From Pueribacillus sp041725775 (GTDB lineage: Bacteria; Bacillota; Bacilli; Bacillales; UBA6769): 64,000 nt of DNA. Of this stretch, positions 16,992-26,498 are shown one piece after another. Each line of letters opens with the position of its first letter. The stretch's first letter is position 1. A model generated the notes under the pieces. The model did no database searches. It saw nothing but the letters and a program-made list of their open reading frames with translations, and was not told the origin of the DNA. The stretch is from positions 132,960 through 196,959 of the forward strand of contig NZ_JBEUEL010000002.1 in the NCBI RefSeq assembly GCF_041725775.1, read 5' to 3'. Made by a program: the position numbers and the translations under genes.

Positions 16992-18827
16992 CTAGTTCCT
17001 GTTTTTCTTCCTTTTGTCATGCTTCTCTCTTTCATTTTTATTTAAAATCTTTTTTCGCAAACGAATCGATTTCGGTGTCACTTCACAATACTCGTCATCG
17101 CTTAAATATTCAAGGCACTGTTCTAACGTCATGATTCTCGGTTTTTTCATCGTAACTGTATGATCTTTCGTAGCGGAACGCATATTCGTCATCTGTTTCA
17201 TTTTTACGATATTTACTGTCAGATCGTTTTCCCGATTATGCTCGCCGATAATCATGCCTTCATACACTTCCGTACCCGGTTCAACAAAAATTGTGCCACG
17301 ATCCTCTAGTTGAATGATACTATATTGCGTTGCTTTCCCAGCTTCTTGAGAAACGAGAGCCCCTTGACGTCTTCCGCCAATATTTCCACTTACGAGCGGT
17401 TGGTAACTGTCAAAAGAACGATTAATGATCCCATACCCTCTTGTTTGTGTCATAAATTCAGTTGTATATCCAATAAGACCACGAGCAGGTACAAGAAACT
17501 CAATTCGCACTTGACCAGCTCCACTGTTCACCATATCGACCATTTCTCCTTTTCGTTCGCCAAGTGCCTCCATAATCGTACCTGTATATTCTTCCGGTAC
17601 ATCAATTTGTACTCTTTCCACGGGTTCACATTGGACACCATCTATTTCCCGGATAATCACTTGTGGTTTAGACACTTGTAATTCATAGCCTTCTCGACGC
17701 ATGTTTTCAATTAAAATTGATAAATGCAGTTCTCCACGCCCTGACACTATCCACATATCTGGTGACGACGTATTTTCAACTCGAAGGCTAACGTCTGTTT
17801 CCAATTCTGCAAGTAATCTTTCTTCAATTTTCCTGCTCGTAATATACTTTCCTTCGCGACCGGCAAACGGGCTATCGTTCACTAGAAAAGTCATTTGCAA
17901 TGTCGGTTCATCAATTCGTAACGGAGGCAGCGGCTCTTGATAATCAATTGGACATACCGTCTCACCAACATTGATTTCTTCCATTCCTGACACCGCAATC
18001 AAATCTCCTGCTTTCGCTTTATTGATTTCGATTCTTCGTAACCCTTGAAATCCGAATAATTTCGTAACACGTAATTGTTTTGTCGTCCCATCTAACTTCA
18101 TTAACGCAACTTGCTGGCCAACCGATATCGAGCCCCGAAACACTCGTCCTATTCCTATTCTGCCTAAATAATCATTATAATCAAGCATTGTCACTTGAAA
18201 TTGTAACGGTTTGTCACTATTATCAATCGGAGCTGGAATCGTTTCAACGATCGTTTCAAATAAAACTTCCATTGAATCCGTTTCCTTATCTAGTTCAAGG
18301 CTCGCTGTTCCATTTAAACCTGAGGCATAAATGACGGGAAACTCGAGTTGATCTTCGTTTGCACCAAGCTCAATGAATAAATCAAGTACTTCATCAATCA
18401 CCTCTGCTGGGCGTGTATAAGGGCGATCAATTTTATTCACAACGACGATTGGCGTTAAATTTTGCTCGAGTGCTTTTTTAAGAACGAATCTCGTTTGGGG
18501 CATGCAACCTTCATATGCATCAACGACGAGTAAAACACCGTCAACCATTTTCATAATTCGTTCAACTTCACCGCCAAAGTCCGCATGACCGGGGGTGTCC
18601 ATAATATTAATTTTAATGTCTTTATATTGAATCGCTGTATTTTTTGCTAAAATCGTTATGCCTCGCTCACGTTCTAAATCATTCGAATCCATCACCCGCT
18701 CTTCAACTTCCTCATGTTCTCGGAACGTCCCAGACTGTTTTAACAATTGATCAACTAACGTCGTTTTCCCGTGATCAACGTGGGCAATAATCGCGATATT
18801 ACGTATATCTTTTCTAAATTGACTCAT
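16992..18827 (-). CDS. typA: Ribosome-associated translational GTPase BipA/TypA
   Basis: A 611-residue translational GTPase of the EF-G-like family, linked to ribosome assembly and stress or cold growth. GTPase motifs: G1 AHVDHGKTT (~15-23), G3 DTPGHADFGG (~77), G4 NKIDRP (~131). The EF-G-like domains III/V and the TypA-specific C-terminal domain (RGLIGYTTEFMTQTRG, NIGGRRQGALVSQEAGKA) follow. The ATG is preceded by GGAGAAATG. B. subtilis synonym ylaG. Confidence 0.96.
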   Translation of the reverse strand: MSQFRKDIRNIAIIAHVDHGKTTLVDQLLKQSGTFREHEEVEERVMDSNDLERERGITILAKNTAIQYKDIKINIMDTPGHADFGGEVERIMKMVDGVLLVVDAYEGCMPQTRFVLKKALEQNLTPIVVVNKIDRPYTRPAEVIDEVLDLFIELGANEDQLEFPVIYASGLNGTASLELDKETDSMEVLFETIVETIPAPIDNSDKPLQFQVTMLDYNDYLGRIGIGRVFRGSISVGQQVALMKLDGTTKQLRVTKLFGFQGLRRIEINKAKAGDLIAVSGMEEINVGETVCPIDYQEPLPPLRIDEPTLQMTFLVNDSPFAGREGKYITSRKIEERLLAELETDVSLRVENTSSPDMWIVSGRGELHLSILIENMRREGYELQVSKPQVIIREIDGVQCEPVERVQIDVPEEYTGTIMEALGERKGEMVDMVNSGAGQVRIEFLVPARGLIGYTTEFMTQTRGYGIINRSFDSYQPLVSGNIGGRRQGALVSQEAGKATQYSIIQLEDRGTIFVEPGTEVYEGMIIGEHNRENDLTVNIVKMKQMTNMRSATKDHTVTMKKPRIMTLEQCLEYLSDDEYCEVTPKSIRLRKKILNKNEREKHDKRKKNRN

Positions 18828-18955
18828 TACATTTCTCCATTCCTTCTAATTCAGATGCTAAATAACTAATTAATTATAGCATATTGAGGCGACACGCTTA
18901 CACATATATGATACACTTCTTATTGTTGTCATTATCATTTTTTTGGAGGCTTACG

Positions 18956-19132
18956 ATGTTAAATCAAAATCTTTTTTTCCTCATCCTTTCAATCATTGTT
19001 GTCATATTTATTTTATTAGTCGGGATATTTTTAGCTGAGCAAATGTTAATTTATGCCTTATTTGCTTTTCTTCTAGCGCTCGTAGTGATGGGCTTCGGTT
19101 TTTATATAAAAAGAAAATGGAATTCACAATAG
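18956..19132 (+). CDS. ylaF: YlaF-like small membrane protein (DUF5325)
   Basis: A 58-residue protein with two hydrophobic helices and a basic C-terminus (YIKRKWNSQ). I chose the ATG at 18956 because a TTGGAGG ribosome site sits directly upstream; the frame is open for 24 more codons without one. Position beside typA matches B. subtilis ylaF. Function unknown. The stop lies in the loop of the following terminator. Confidence 0.8.
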   Translation: MLNQNLFFLILSIIVVIFILLVGIFLAEQMLIYALFAFLLALVVMGFGFYIKRKWNSQ

Positions 19133-19152
19133 CGATGTGAAATCCATTTTTT
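19117..19152. terminator. Bidirectional terminator between ylaF and the suhB-type gene
   Basis: A 12-bp stem with one mismatch (19117-19128 with 19136-19147), T-run on the right and A-run on the left. It overlaps the end of ylaF. Confidence 0.85.
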
Positions 19153-19958
19153 TACTTTAATTTCGGTAAGATAAATGTATCCAATATTTTTTCATGAACA
19201 GATGGGTTCGCTGCGAAAATTGTATTTTGTTTTAACAATTCAATTTCTTCGCCGTCAATCTTTGTTAGCACGCCACCAACTTCATCAATTAGTAACTTTC
19301 CTGCAGCGAAATCCCAAGGAGACAATCGTAACGATATGTATCCATCTAACCGCCCAGATGCTACATATGCAATTTCAATCGCCGCTGAACCATACGAACG
19401 AATGCCTCTCACTTCATTCACTAACGGAGTCAGAACGGAAGGGTCAATTTTACGATTTTTAATCAGCCACGATGCATTAATTCCGATCAATGATTGTGAT
19501 AACGGCTTTTTTTCCAATTTCGATAACGGTCTATCATTTAAGTAAGCGCCTTCTCCACTTCTACAATGGTACATTTCATCAGACATGACGTCGTAGATAA
19601 TACCTATTTGCCCAATACCGTCTTCATATATAGCAAGTGATATTGCAAAATGTCGCTGCTGATTAACAAAATTAGTCGTGCCATCAATCGGATCGATAAT
19701 CCAAATGACACCTTCTGTCGTGATTTCCTTATCTCCAAATCCTTCTTCACCTAAAACTCGATGACCCACATATTTTGTATGTATTTTATTTATAAAAAAT
19801 TGTTCAACTTGTTTGTCAACATTCGTAACTAAATCTGAAAAATTTGTTTTATATTGTATGTTAAGCTCTGTAATAAAAGATTGTTTAATGATGTCACCGG
19901 CTTCTTTTACCCATAAATGTGCATCGTTAAACAATACCTCTCTCTTTGATTGCTGCAT
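19152..19958 (-). CDS. suhB: Inositol monophosphatase family protein (YktC/SuhB type)
   Basis: A 268-residue Mg-dependent, Li-sensitive phosphatase family member acting on inositol-1-phosphate or related sugar phosphates. Metal-binding motifs are present: GEEGFGD (~72), DPIDGTTNFV (~90) and SPWDFAAGKLLIDEVGG (~213). I chose the ATG at 19958 after AAAGGGGC; 38 upstream codons are open but lack a ribosome site and family similarity. B. subtilis counterpart is yktC. The true substrate is not evident. Confidence 0.9.
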   Translation of the reverse strand: MQQSKREVLFNDAHLWVKEAGDIIKQSFITELNIQYKTNFSDLVTNVDKQVEQFFINKIHTKYVGHRVLGEEGFGDKEITTEGVIWIIDPIDGTTNFVNQQRHFAISLAIYEDGIGQIGIIYDVMSDEMYHCRSGEGAYLNDRPLSKLEKKPLSQSLIGINASWLIKNRKIDPSVLTPLVNEVRGIRSYGSAAIEIAYVASGRLDGYISLRLSPWDFAAGKLLIDEVGGVLTKIDGEEIELLKQNTIFAANPSVHEKILDTFILPKLK

Positions 19959-20032
19959 ATAATGGATAGCCCCTTTAACCTTTTTTCTAATCGCACTTCC
20001 ATTATGACATAGATAACAAAAAAATGTACAAA

Positions 20033-20058
20033 TTAAAGAAAACTTGCCGATAGGCAAG
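20033..20058 (-). terminator. Terminator of the YkzI-like gene
   Basis: CTTGCC (20043-20048) pairs with GGCAAG (20053-20058); on the minus strand TTTTCTTT follows. Confidence 0.7.
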
Positions 20059-20123
20059 CTTGTTACGCGCATACAGAGCTGTTAGACTTAGTTTCGTGTC
20101 CCAAGTGTAAAACGCTCTGCTTC

Positions 20124-20318
20124 CTATGCTTCCAATCGGATTAACTCCTGACGCAACTGTTCAAGTTTTCGTTTTGAGTGTTGGATCTGAATGAGATCTT
20201 TACTTTCTAATGCATCGTATAACGTCGCTAGCTCATAATTAATCTCCATTTTTAAAACAGGCAGACGTTCTTCTCCATCATTTTTCAGTAATGTTTGGAT
20301 AACTTGCTTCATTGTCAT
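20124..20318 (-). CDS. Small charged helical protein (YkzI-like)
   Basis: A 64-residue hydrophilic, probably coiled-coil protein (LYDALESKDLIQIQHSKRKL). It sits between the suhB/yktC and yktB homologues, the place of ykzI in B. subtilis, and the length agrees. The assignment is mainly positional. A GAGGTGT ribosome site precedes the ATG. Function unknown. Confidence 0.65.
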   Translation of the reverse strand: MTMKQVIQTLLKNDGEERLPVLKMEINYELATLYDALESKDLIQIQHSKRKLEQLRQELIRLEA

Positions 20319-20456
20319 AACACCTCTACATCATTTTGTATTGTGACACTTTCCGTGCTATTGTTATGGAAAATGAGTTTTTCTCCCCTTCCTTCTTATT
20401 ACTATCATTCCACTATTTGCTACATTTCAAACCATTAAGAAAAAGAGGTGTTCACA

Positions 20457-21074
20457 TTGTCATTATATAGTTTTTCACCTGAAGATTTTAACGTATTTCA
20501 AATTGAAGGACTCGAAAATCGAATGGAAGCGATTCAAACAAAAATCCAACCTAAATTTCAAGTGATTGGCGAAGAACTGACGACATACCTGTCGGCAAAG
20601 CTGAATATGGAAATGTTTTTACATATTGCAAAACATGCTCGTCGTACGAAAAATCCGCCAAATGATACTTGGCTAGCCATTGCAAATAATAAGCGTGGAT
20701 ATAAAAAGCATCCGCATTTTCAAGTCGGACTATTTGATGATCGTGTGTTTATTTGGCTCGCATTTATTTATGAATTGCCTAACAAACAGCAAATTGCAAA
20801 AACTTTTATGCAACATATTGATTCGCTTAAATCCATACCAAATAATTTTGTCATTTCTCAAGATCATATGAAAAAAGCTGCATATCATTTCAATGAAGTC
20901 GATTTAAACGATATACTAGACAGGTTTTATTATGTTAAAAAAGCAGAGCTACTCATCGGGCGACATATTCAAAGAACAGATCCGATTCTTCAAAATAGTT
21001 TAGCCTTTTTAAAGATGACGAAGACGACCTTTGATGCGCTACTACCTTTGTATCACTTAGCCATTGAACAATAA
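20457..21074 (+). CDS. yktB: YktB, UPF0637 (DUF1054) protein
   Basis: A 205-residue soluble protein of UPF0637, recognisable from FSPEDFNVFQIEGLE, the AKHARRTKNPPNDTWLAIA block (~60-78) and HPHFQVGLFDD. Function unknown. The start is best read as TTG at 20457, nine bases after AAAGAGG. Transcribed away from the YkzI-like gene. Confidence 0.92.
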   Translation: MSLYSFSPEDFNVFQIEGLENRMEAIQTKIQPKFQVIGEELTTYLSAKLNMEMFLHIAKHARRTKNPPNDTWLAIANNKRGYKKHPHFQVGLFDDRVFIWLAFIYELPNKQQIAKTFMQHIDSLKSIPNNFVISQDHMKKAAYHFNEVDLNDILDRFYYVKKAELLIGRHIQRTDPILQNSLAFLKMTKTTFDALLPLYHLAIEQ

Positions 21075-21162
21075 AAAATGGAAACCAATAATAAACATGA
21101 ATTGCTACATCTTAGGGTAATTTAAACATGTGTACACAGTTCAATGGAAGGAGTGTGTGATT

Positions 21163-21387
21163 ATGCAACAGCAACAGCAGCAGCAACAACAACAAAAAGG
21201 AATTTGGTTACCATTAATTGCATCTGTTGGTGTAGGCGCTGCAACATTTTATAGCATGAGAAATGGAAAAGGGATGGGGCAAACGATTCAACAAATGATC
21301 CCTTTCGTTGCAGGTATGAAAAATAATAATTCATCACAAAAATCCAACGAACAAACGAGTACACAGAACAACCAAATGCTTCAATAA
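21163..21387 (+). CDS. Small protein with N-terminal poly-glutamine tract
   Basis: A 74-residue protein starting with Met and ten consecutive glutamines encoded by mixed CAA/CAG triplets (21166-21195). A hydrophobic segment (GIWLPLIASVGVGAATFYSM) and a polar Asn/Gln/Ser-rich tail follow. The ATG is preceded by GGAAGGAG. I do not recognise a family; the layout suggests a membrane-associated small protein with a glycine-rich helix. Flanked by its own terminator. Confidence 0.7.
   Translation: MQQQQQQQQQQKGIWLPLIASVGVGAATFYSMRNGKGMGQTIQQMIPFVAGMKNNNSSQKSNEQTSTQNNQMLQ
21166..21195 (+). repeat. CAA/CAG triplet repeat (10 units)
   Basis: Ten successive glutamine codons with mixed third positions. 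It is a short in-frame microsatellite that could change length by slippage. Confidence 0.9.
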
Positions 21388-21388
21388 A

Positions 21389-21416
21389 TAAATCCCCCGT
21401 TCGGGGGATTTATTAT
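21389..21416. terminator. Bidirectional terminator, poly-Q gene / nitronate monooxygenase
   Basis: A near-perfect palindrome (AATCCCCC...GGGGGATT, 21391-21410) with A-rich left and T-rich right flanks. Confidence 0.9.
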
Positions 21417-22369
21417 TTTAATCGGCTATAGATGGATTCAGCCTCAGATATGATACGATCAATTAAAACAGATACAGGTGGAGAATCGTAAATTCTTCCA
21501 ACCACTTGTCCAGCCCAAGCAAAGCCTTCTTCATCATTACCGTCATGGATATAACGTTTATTCGCTTCACCACTGATAAATTCTTTTAACGCTTCATATG
21601 TAGGTGTTTGTTGTTCAAGCTCTAATATTTTATCCGTCCATGTATTTTTTAACGCTCGTGCCGGAGCACCTATTTTACGTTTAATGATAACTGTATCTGT
21701 TTCTTCTGCATCGATGATGTTCTGTTTATACCGTTCACTCGCATGAACACATTCTTCGGTAGCAATAAAGCGAGTGCCCATTTCTATCCCTTCCGCACCT
21801 AAAGATAGAGCCGCCAATAAACCACGACCATCCCCAATTCCACCCGATGCAATCACAGGAATTGATACAGCATCAACAACTTGAGGAATAAGTACAAGTG
21901 ACCCAACATCATCCCTGCCTAAATGTCCACCCCCTTCTTGTCCAACGACCATAACGGCATCTGCACCTAGCTCCTCAGCTTTTATTGCTTGTCGCTTCGA
22001 AGCAACTAAAACCAGTTTCTTTATATCTGTACCTTGCAAATGTTCAAAAAAAGCTGTCGGATTTCCTCCTGTGACAGATACAACTGGAACATTTTCTTCA
22101 ATTGCAACGTCGAGCATATGCTTATACTCTCTTCCATGCTGACCAATTGCATAATTAACTCCAAAAGGCTTAGATGTTTTCGCTCTCACTTTTACGATTT
22201 CATCACGCAATTGTGATCGTGACGACAAGCTCATTGCAGTAATTTGACCTAACCCTCCCGCATTCGAAACGGCTGAGGCTAATTCAGAATAGGCTAGATA
22301 AGCTAATCCCCCTTGAATGATCGGATATCGAATTCCTAACATTTTAGATACACGTGTCTCCCAGTTCAT
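21413..22369 (-). CDS. Nitronate monooxygenase / 2-nitropropane dioxygenase family flavoprotein
   Basis: A 318-residue FMN-dependent TIM-barrel protein. YPIIQGGLAYLA near the N-terminus and the FMN-phosphate motif IASGGIGDGRGLLAALSLGA (~174-193) followed by GIEMGTRF are typical. The same fold includes the enoyl-ACP reductase FabK. GGGHLGRD (~146) with its histidine is shared by both, so the substrate is uncertain; detoxification of alkyl nitronates is the usual annotation. Monocistronic. Confidence 0.82.
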   Translation of the reverse strand: MNWETRVSKMLGIRYPIIQGGLAYLAYSELASAVSNAGGLGQITAMSLSSRSQLRDEIVKVRAKTSKPFGVNYAIGQHGREYKHMLDVAIEENVPVVSVTGGNPTAFFEHLQGTDIKKLVLVASKRQAIKAEELGADAVMVVGQEGGGHLGRDDVGSLVLIPQVVDAVSIPVIASGGIGDGRGLLAALSLGAEGIEMGTRFIATEECVHASERYKQNIIDAEETDTVIIKRKIGAPARALKNTWTDKILELEQQTPTYEALKEFISGEANKRYIHDGNDEEGFAWAGQVVGRIYDSPPVSVLIDRIISEAESIYSRLK

Positions 22370-22417
22370 CCGCTACCCTTCTTTCTTAATTTTGTTTCTA
22401 TTCTTACAATAGCAGTT

Positions 22418-22675
22418 TTAAACGAGCAGATAAAGAACGAACAAAATAAAAGAAAAACAAAACGTACTCACACATAAACTAACAAACACGAAACGCTTCG
22501 ACCTTCCAATGACAAAACTAATGACTGAAGCTAAATAAATAAAAATAACGAGTAAACATAGTTTAGCCGTCATCCGATCTTCTGGCGAAAAGATAATAAC
22601 CGCTAAATATAGTAACCATATGATTGCATGTATGAATACACTCATAACAATCCGCTGCACGACATACCACCTCAT
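22418..22675 (-). CDS. Hypothetical three-helix membrane protein
   Basis: An 85-residue protein, almost entirely hydrophobic (about three helices) with short charged loops (SPEDRMTAK, GRSKR). I do not recognise a family. It lies between pdhD and the nitronate monooxygenase on the same strand. The ATG is preceded by a weak GAGGTGG. Confidence 0.55.
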   Translation of the reverse strand: MRWYVVQRIVMSVFIHAIIWLLYLAVIIFSPEDRMTAKLCLLVIFIYLASVISFVIGRSKRFVFVSLCVSTFCFSFILFVLYLLV

Positions 22676-22746
22676 ACAACTATATGCATAAGGTCGTCCA
22701 TTTTGAACATTTTTATAAGTTTTAATAAATAGAGTTGTGACAGAGC

Positions 22747-22782
22747 TAAAAAAACCGTAAGTACTTCATAGACTTACGGTTT
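22747..22782 (-). terminator. Terminator of the pdhABCD operon
   Basis: AACCGTAAGT (22753-22762) pairs perfectly with ACTTACGGTT (22772-22781). On the minus strand a T-run follows. Confidence 0.92.
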
Positions 22783-22788
22783 TCTCAC

Positions 22789-24204
22789 CTATTTTACTAT
22801 ATGAATGGGTGTTCCTAAAGCTACCTCTGCAGCTTCCATCGTGATTTCTCCTAACGTTGGGTGAGCGTGAATCGTTAGTGCAATGTCTTCTGCTGTCATC
22901 CCGCCTTCAATTGCAAGACCAAGCTCAGCAATTAAATCAGATGCGTTGACACCAGCAATTTGCGCTCCTAGGACGAGTCCATCTTCTTTGCGAGTGACAA
23001 GCTTTACGAAGCCGTCGGTTGCGTTAACTGACAATGCTCTTCCGTTAGCAGCATACGGGAATCTAGCACCGATAACTTCAAAACCAGCTTCTTTCGCTTC
23101 TTTTTCCGTATAACCAACAGAAGCAAGCTCTGGTTCTGAAAAAACGACTGCTGGAATGGCTAAATAATCGACTTGAGAAGGCTGACCACTAATCGCCTCG
23201 GCTGCAACTTTTCCTTCATAAGATGCTTTATGAGCGAGAGCTGGTCCAGCGACAACATCACCGATTGCATAAATTCCATCAACCGATGTTTTACATTGAC
23301 TGTCAACTTTAATAAGTCCTCGATCTGTTAATTGAACACCAATCTGTTCAAGACCTAATTCATCTGTATTTGGGCGTCTGCCAACTGTAACAAGTACGTA
23401 ATCTGCTTCAATGGATTGTGTTTCACCGTTTACTTCTGCAGTGACGATGACACTACCATCCTTTTCTTCTACCCCTTGAGCTTTCGCCTCTGTATAGATT
23501 TGAGCACCTTTTTTCTTAAGCTGTTTTTCTACGAGTGTACTCATCTGTTTTTCGAAACCGGATAAAATTTGTTTTTCACCCTCTAAAATGACAACTTCTG
23601 ATCCGAAATTGGCAAATGTCGTTCCAAGTTCAATTCCGATGTAACCTCCACCAACAATAATAAGTTTTTTCGGTATTTCTTCTAAAGCGAGCGCTCCTGT
23701 TGATGAAAGTACGCGGTCGCTCCATTTAAAACTCGGAAGTTCGATCGGTCTTGAACCTGTAGCAATGATACAATTTTTAAAATTGTACGTTTGCGTCGTA
23801 TACTCATCTTTCGTGACTCGGACTGTTTTTTCATCAGAAAAATATGCTTCGCCGTGAACAACGTCGATTTTATTGCCTTTCATTAAACTTGCAATACCGC
23901 CAGTTAATTTTTGTACGACTGAACCTTTCCAATCTTGTACCTTTTTAAAATCAATTTTCGGATTTTCAATCGTAATTCCGTAATCATCTAAGTGGTTCAG
24001 TTCATCATATTTTTGACTTGCGCTAATTAATGCTTTAGAAGGGATACAGCCAACATTTAAACAAACCCCACCTAACGTTTCCGCCTTCTCAACGATCGTT
24101 ACTTTTTGTCCAAGCTGTGCCGCTCGAATCGCAGCGACATAACCACCCGGTCCCGAACCAATCACCAGTGTGTCAATTTCTTCTGCAAAGTCTCCTACTA
24201 CCAT
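22789..24204 (-). CDS. pdhD: Dihydrolipoyl dehydrogenase (E3)
   Basis: A 471-residue FAD/NAD disulfide oxidoreductase that reoxidises dihydrolipoamide in the pyruvate dehydrogenase complex. FAD site GSGPGGYVAAIRAA (~16-29), redox disulfide in GGVCLNVGCIPSKA (C-x4-C, ~45-58), NAD site GGGYIGIELG (~189) and C-terminal HAHPTLGE with the catalytic His. Last gene of pdhA-B-C-D, 5 bp after pdhC. Confidence 0.97.
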   Translation of the reverse strand: MVVGDFAEEIDTLVIGSGPGGYVAAIRAAQLGQKVTIVEKAETLGGVCLNVGCIPSKALISASQKYDELNHLDDYGITIENPKIDFKKVQDWKGSVVQKLTGGIASLMKGNKIDVVHGEAYFSDEKTVRVTKDEYTTQTYNFKNCIIATGSRPIELPSFKWSDRVLSSTGALALEEIPKKLIIVGGGYIGIELGTTFANFGSEVVILEGEKQILSGFEKQMSTLVEKQLKKKGAQIYTEAKAQGVEEKDGSVIVTAEVNGETQSIEADYVLVTVGRRPNTDELGLEQIGVQLTDRGLIKVDSQCKTSVDGIYAIGDVVAGPALAHKASYEGKVAAEAISGQPSQVDYLAIPAVVFSEPELASVGYTEKEAKEAGFEVIGARFPYAANGRALSVNATDGFVKLVTRKEDGLVLGAQIAGVNASDLIAELGLAIEGGMTAEDIALTIHAHPTLGEITMEAAEVALGTPIHIVK

Positions 24205-24209
24205 TTCCG

Positions 24210-25481
24210 TTACGCCTCCATTACTAATAATTGTGGATCATTCAGTAATCGTTTAATATGATTTAACGCTTGTTGAGCCATTACACCATCGACGAGTCGA
24301 TGATCATAACTTAAGGATAACGCAAGAACGGGTGAAACGACAACTTCTCCGCTTTCAACGACCGCTTTATCTTCTATTCGACCGACCCCTAAAATTGCCA
24401 CATCTGGATGATTGATAATAGGAGTAAACCATTGTCCGCCAGCTGAACCAAGATTTGAAATCGTACTACTACTTCCACGCATTTCTCCACTCATCAGCTT
24501 ACCCTCTCTCGCTTTAATTGCTAATTCGCTAATTTCTTTTGCAATCATGAGCATTGATTTACGATCCGCATCTTTAATTACAGGCACGACGAGACCGTTC
24601 GGTGTATCGGCAGCAATCCCTATATTGTAATAATGCTTATAAACGATTTCTTCGTTCTCATCATCAATCGATGCGTTAAGTACTGGATACTCACGAAGTG
24701 CTGATACGAGAGCTTTCACAACGTACGGTAAAAACGTTAATTTAACTCCTTTTTCGGCTGCCATCTCTTTATATTGATTCCGATGATTAACTAAATCAGT
24801 TACAACAACTTCATCATGGTGTGTAACGTGTGGGGCCGTTTGTTTCGAATGAACCATTGCCTTTGCGATTGTTCTCCTGATGCCGCGTAATTTCTCTCTC
24901 GTTTCAGCTTGCTGAACTTCAACTTCAGTTCCTATCCGCTTCGTATCTTCAGCCGTATCGGTTTTTGCTTCTGCTCGTTGCTTACGATCACCGCTTAAAA
25001 ATGCATCGATATCTGCTTTAAGAATTCGACCGTTTTTACCTGAGCCTGTTACTTGAGAAATATCAACTGAATGTTCCCGTGCATATTTGCGAACTGAAGG
25101 CATTGCGATAACTCTTGGCTTTTTCACTCGATCGTCTTCAAGTTCAGCCTGAGATTCAACCTGTTTATTCAGTTTAATTCTTTCTAATTCTCGTTCCTGC
25201 TTTTCTTCATCAGCACTGCTATCTTCAGCCTCGGTCTCATGACCTTCTGCTTCAAACGTAATAATGATGTCACCGACAACAGCTACTTCACCTTCGTCGA
25301 CTTTAATTTCTAATACTCTTCCTTCAACTGGACTCGGAATTTCAACAACTGCTTTATCATTTTGAACTTCAACAATCGGGGCGTCTTCTTTCACTTCGTC
25401 ACCCGGTTTTACAAACCATTTTACAATTTCACCTTCGTAAATACCTTCACCGATATCAGGTAATTTAAACTGAAATGCCAA
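24210..25481 (-). CDS. pdhC: Dihydrolipoyl acetyltransferase (E2)
   Basis: A 423-residue E2 core subunit. One lipoyl domain with lysine in VQNDKAVVEI (~43), then a charged linker, a peripheral-subunit-binding domain (PSVRKYAREHSVDISQVTGS, ~128) and the catalytic domain ending in SYDHRLVDG (~393). It transfers acetyl groups to CoA. The start is TTG, with GGAGGCG upstream; no ATG is suitably placed. Between pdhB and pdhD. Confidence 0.96.
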   Translation of the reverse strand: MAFQFKLPDIGEGIYEGEIVKWFVKPGDEVKEDAPIVEVQNDKAVVEIPSPVEGRVLEIKVDEGEVAVVGDIIITFEAEGHETEAEDSSADEEKQERELERIKLNKQVESQAELEDDRVKKPRVIAMPSVRKYAREHSVDISQVTGSGKNGRILKADIDAFLSGDRKQRAEAKTDTAEDTKRIGTEVEVQQAETREKLRGIRRTIAKAMVHSKQTAPHVTHHDEVVVTDLVNHRNQYKEMAAEKGVKLTFLPYVVKALVSALREYPVLNASIDDENEEIVYKHYYNIGIAADTPNGLVVPVIKDADRKSMLMIAKEISELAIKAREGKLMSGEMRGSSSTISNLGSAGGQWFTPIINHPDVAILGVGRIEDKAVVESGEVVVSPVLALSLSYDHRLVDGVMAQQALNHIKRLLNDPQLLVMEA

Positions 25482-25518
25482 TGAATTCGCCTCCTGTTTT
25501 TTTTCTAACGTTATATGC

Positions 25519-26496
25519 TTAAAAGTGGATGACCTTTTTCACTGCTTCGATAATGTCTTTATAATTCGGCAACCATACATCTTCTGCTGCAGAAAAAGGA
25601 TAGACTGTATCTGGTGCGGTCACCCGTAGTACAGGGGCTTCCAAACTTAAAATCGCTCGATCATTAATTTCAGCAACGACATTGGCCGCTACACCTGCTT
25701 GTTTTTGTGCTTCTTGAACGACAATCGCACGATTTGTTTTTTCAACAGATTGGACGATCGTATCAACATCAAGTGGGCTAACCGTTCGCAAATCAATAAC
25801 CTCAGCTTGAATCCCCTCTTTTTCAAGTTCATCGGCTGCTTTTAATGAAGAGTGGACCATTGCACCGTATGCAATAATCGAAATGTCCTTACCTTCTCTT
25901 TTAATATCCGCTTTTCCAATCTCTATTGTATATTCTTCCTCTGGAACCTCTTCTCTAAACGAGCGATACAATTTCATATGTTCAAGAAATATGACAGGGT
26001 CATTATCACGAATAGCCGAAATGAGTAATCCTTTTGCATCATAGGGCGTAGACGGGATAATCACTTTTAAGCCAGGTTGCTGTGCCATTAAACCTTCTAA
26101 GCTATCAGCATGCATTTCCGGTGTTTTTACACCACCGCCAAAAGGTGAGCGAATCGTAATCGGAGAAGTGCGTGTTCCACCTGTTCGATATCGCATCCTA
26201 GCCATTTGTCCAGAAATCGCATCCATCGTTTCATAGACAAATCCGAAAAATTGAATTTCAGGGACAGGACGATATCCTTGTAATGCAAGTCCGACCGCCA
26301 ATCCATTAATCGCAGACTCCGCCAATGGAGTATCAAAAACACGGTCTTTGCCAAATTCTTTTTGCAACCCTTCGGTAGCTCTAAACACACCACCGTTTAC
26401 CCCTACGTCCTCACCGAACACTAACACATTTTCATCATTTCTAAGTTCTGTCCTAAGAGCGTCGGTAATCGCTTGAATCATTGTCATTTGTGCCAT
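25519..26496 (-). CDS. pdhB: Pyruvate dehydrogenase E1 component beta subunit
   Basis: A 325-residue transketolase-like beta subunit, starting MAQMTMIQAITDALR and containing FGEDVGVNGGVFRATEGL and the RSPFGGGV segment. It pairs with PdhA to decarboxylate pyruvate with thiamine diphosphate. It lies 2 bp after pdhA, indicating coupling. Confidence 0.97.
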   Translation of the reverse strand: MAQMTMIQAITDALRTELRNDENVLVFGEDVGVNGGVFRATEGLQKEFGKDRVFDTPLAESAINGLAVGLALQGYRPVPEIQFFGFVYETMDAISGQMARMRYRTGGTRTSPITIRSPFGGGVKTPEMHADSLEGLMAQQPGLKVIIPSTPYDAKGLLISAIRDNDPVIFLEHMKLYRSFREEVPEEEYTIEIGKADIKREGKDISIIAYGAMVHSSLKAADELEKEGIQAEVIDLRTVSPLDVDTIVQSVEKTNRAIVVQEAQKQAGVAANVVAEINDRAILSLEAPVLRVTAPDTVYPFSAAEDVWLPNYKDIIEAVKKVIHF

Positions 26497-26498
26497 CT

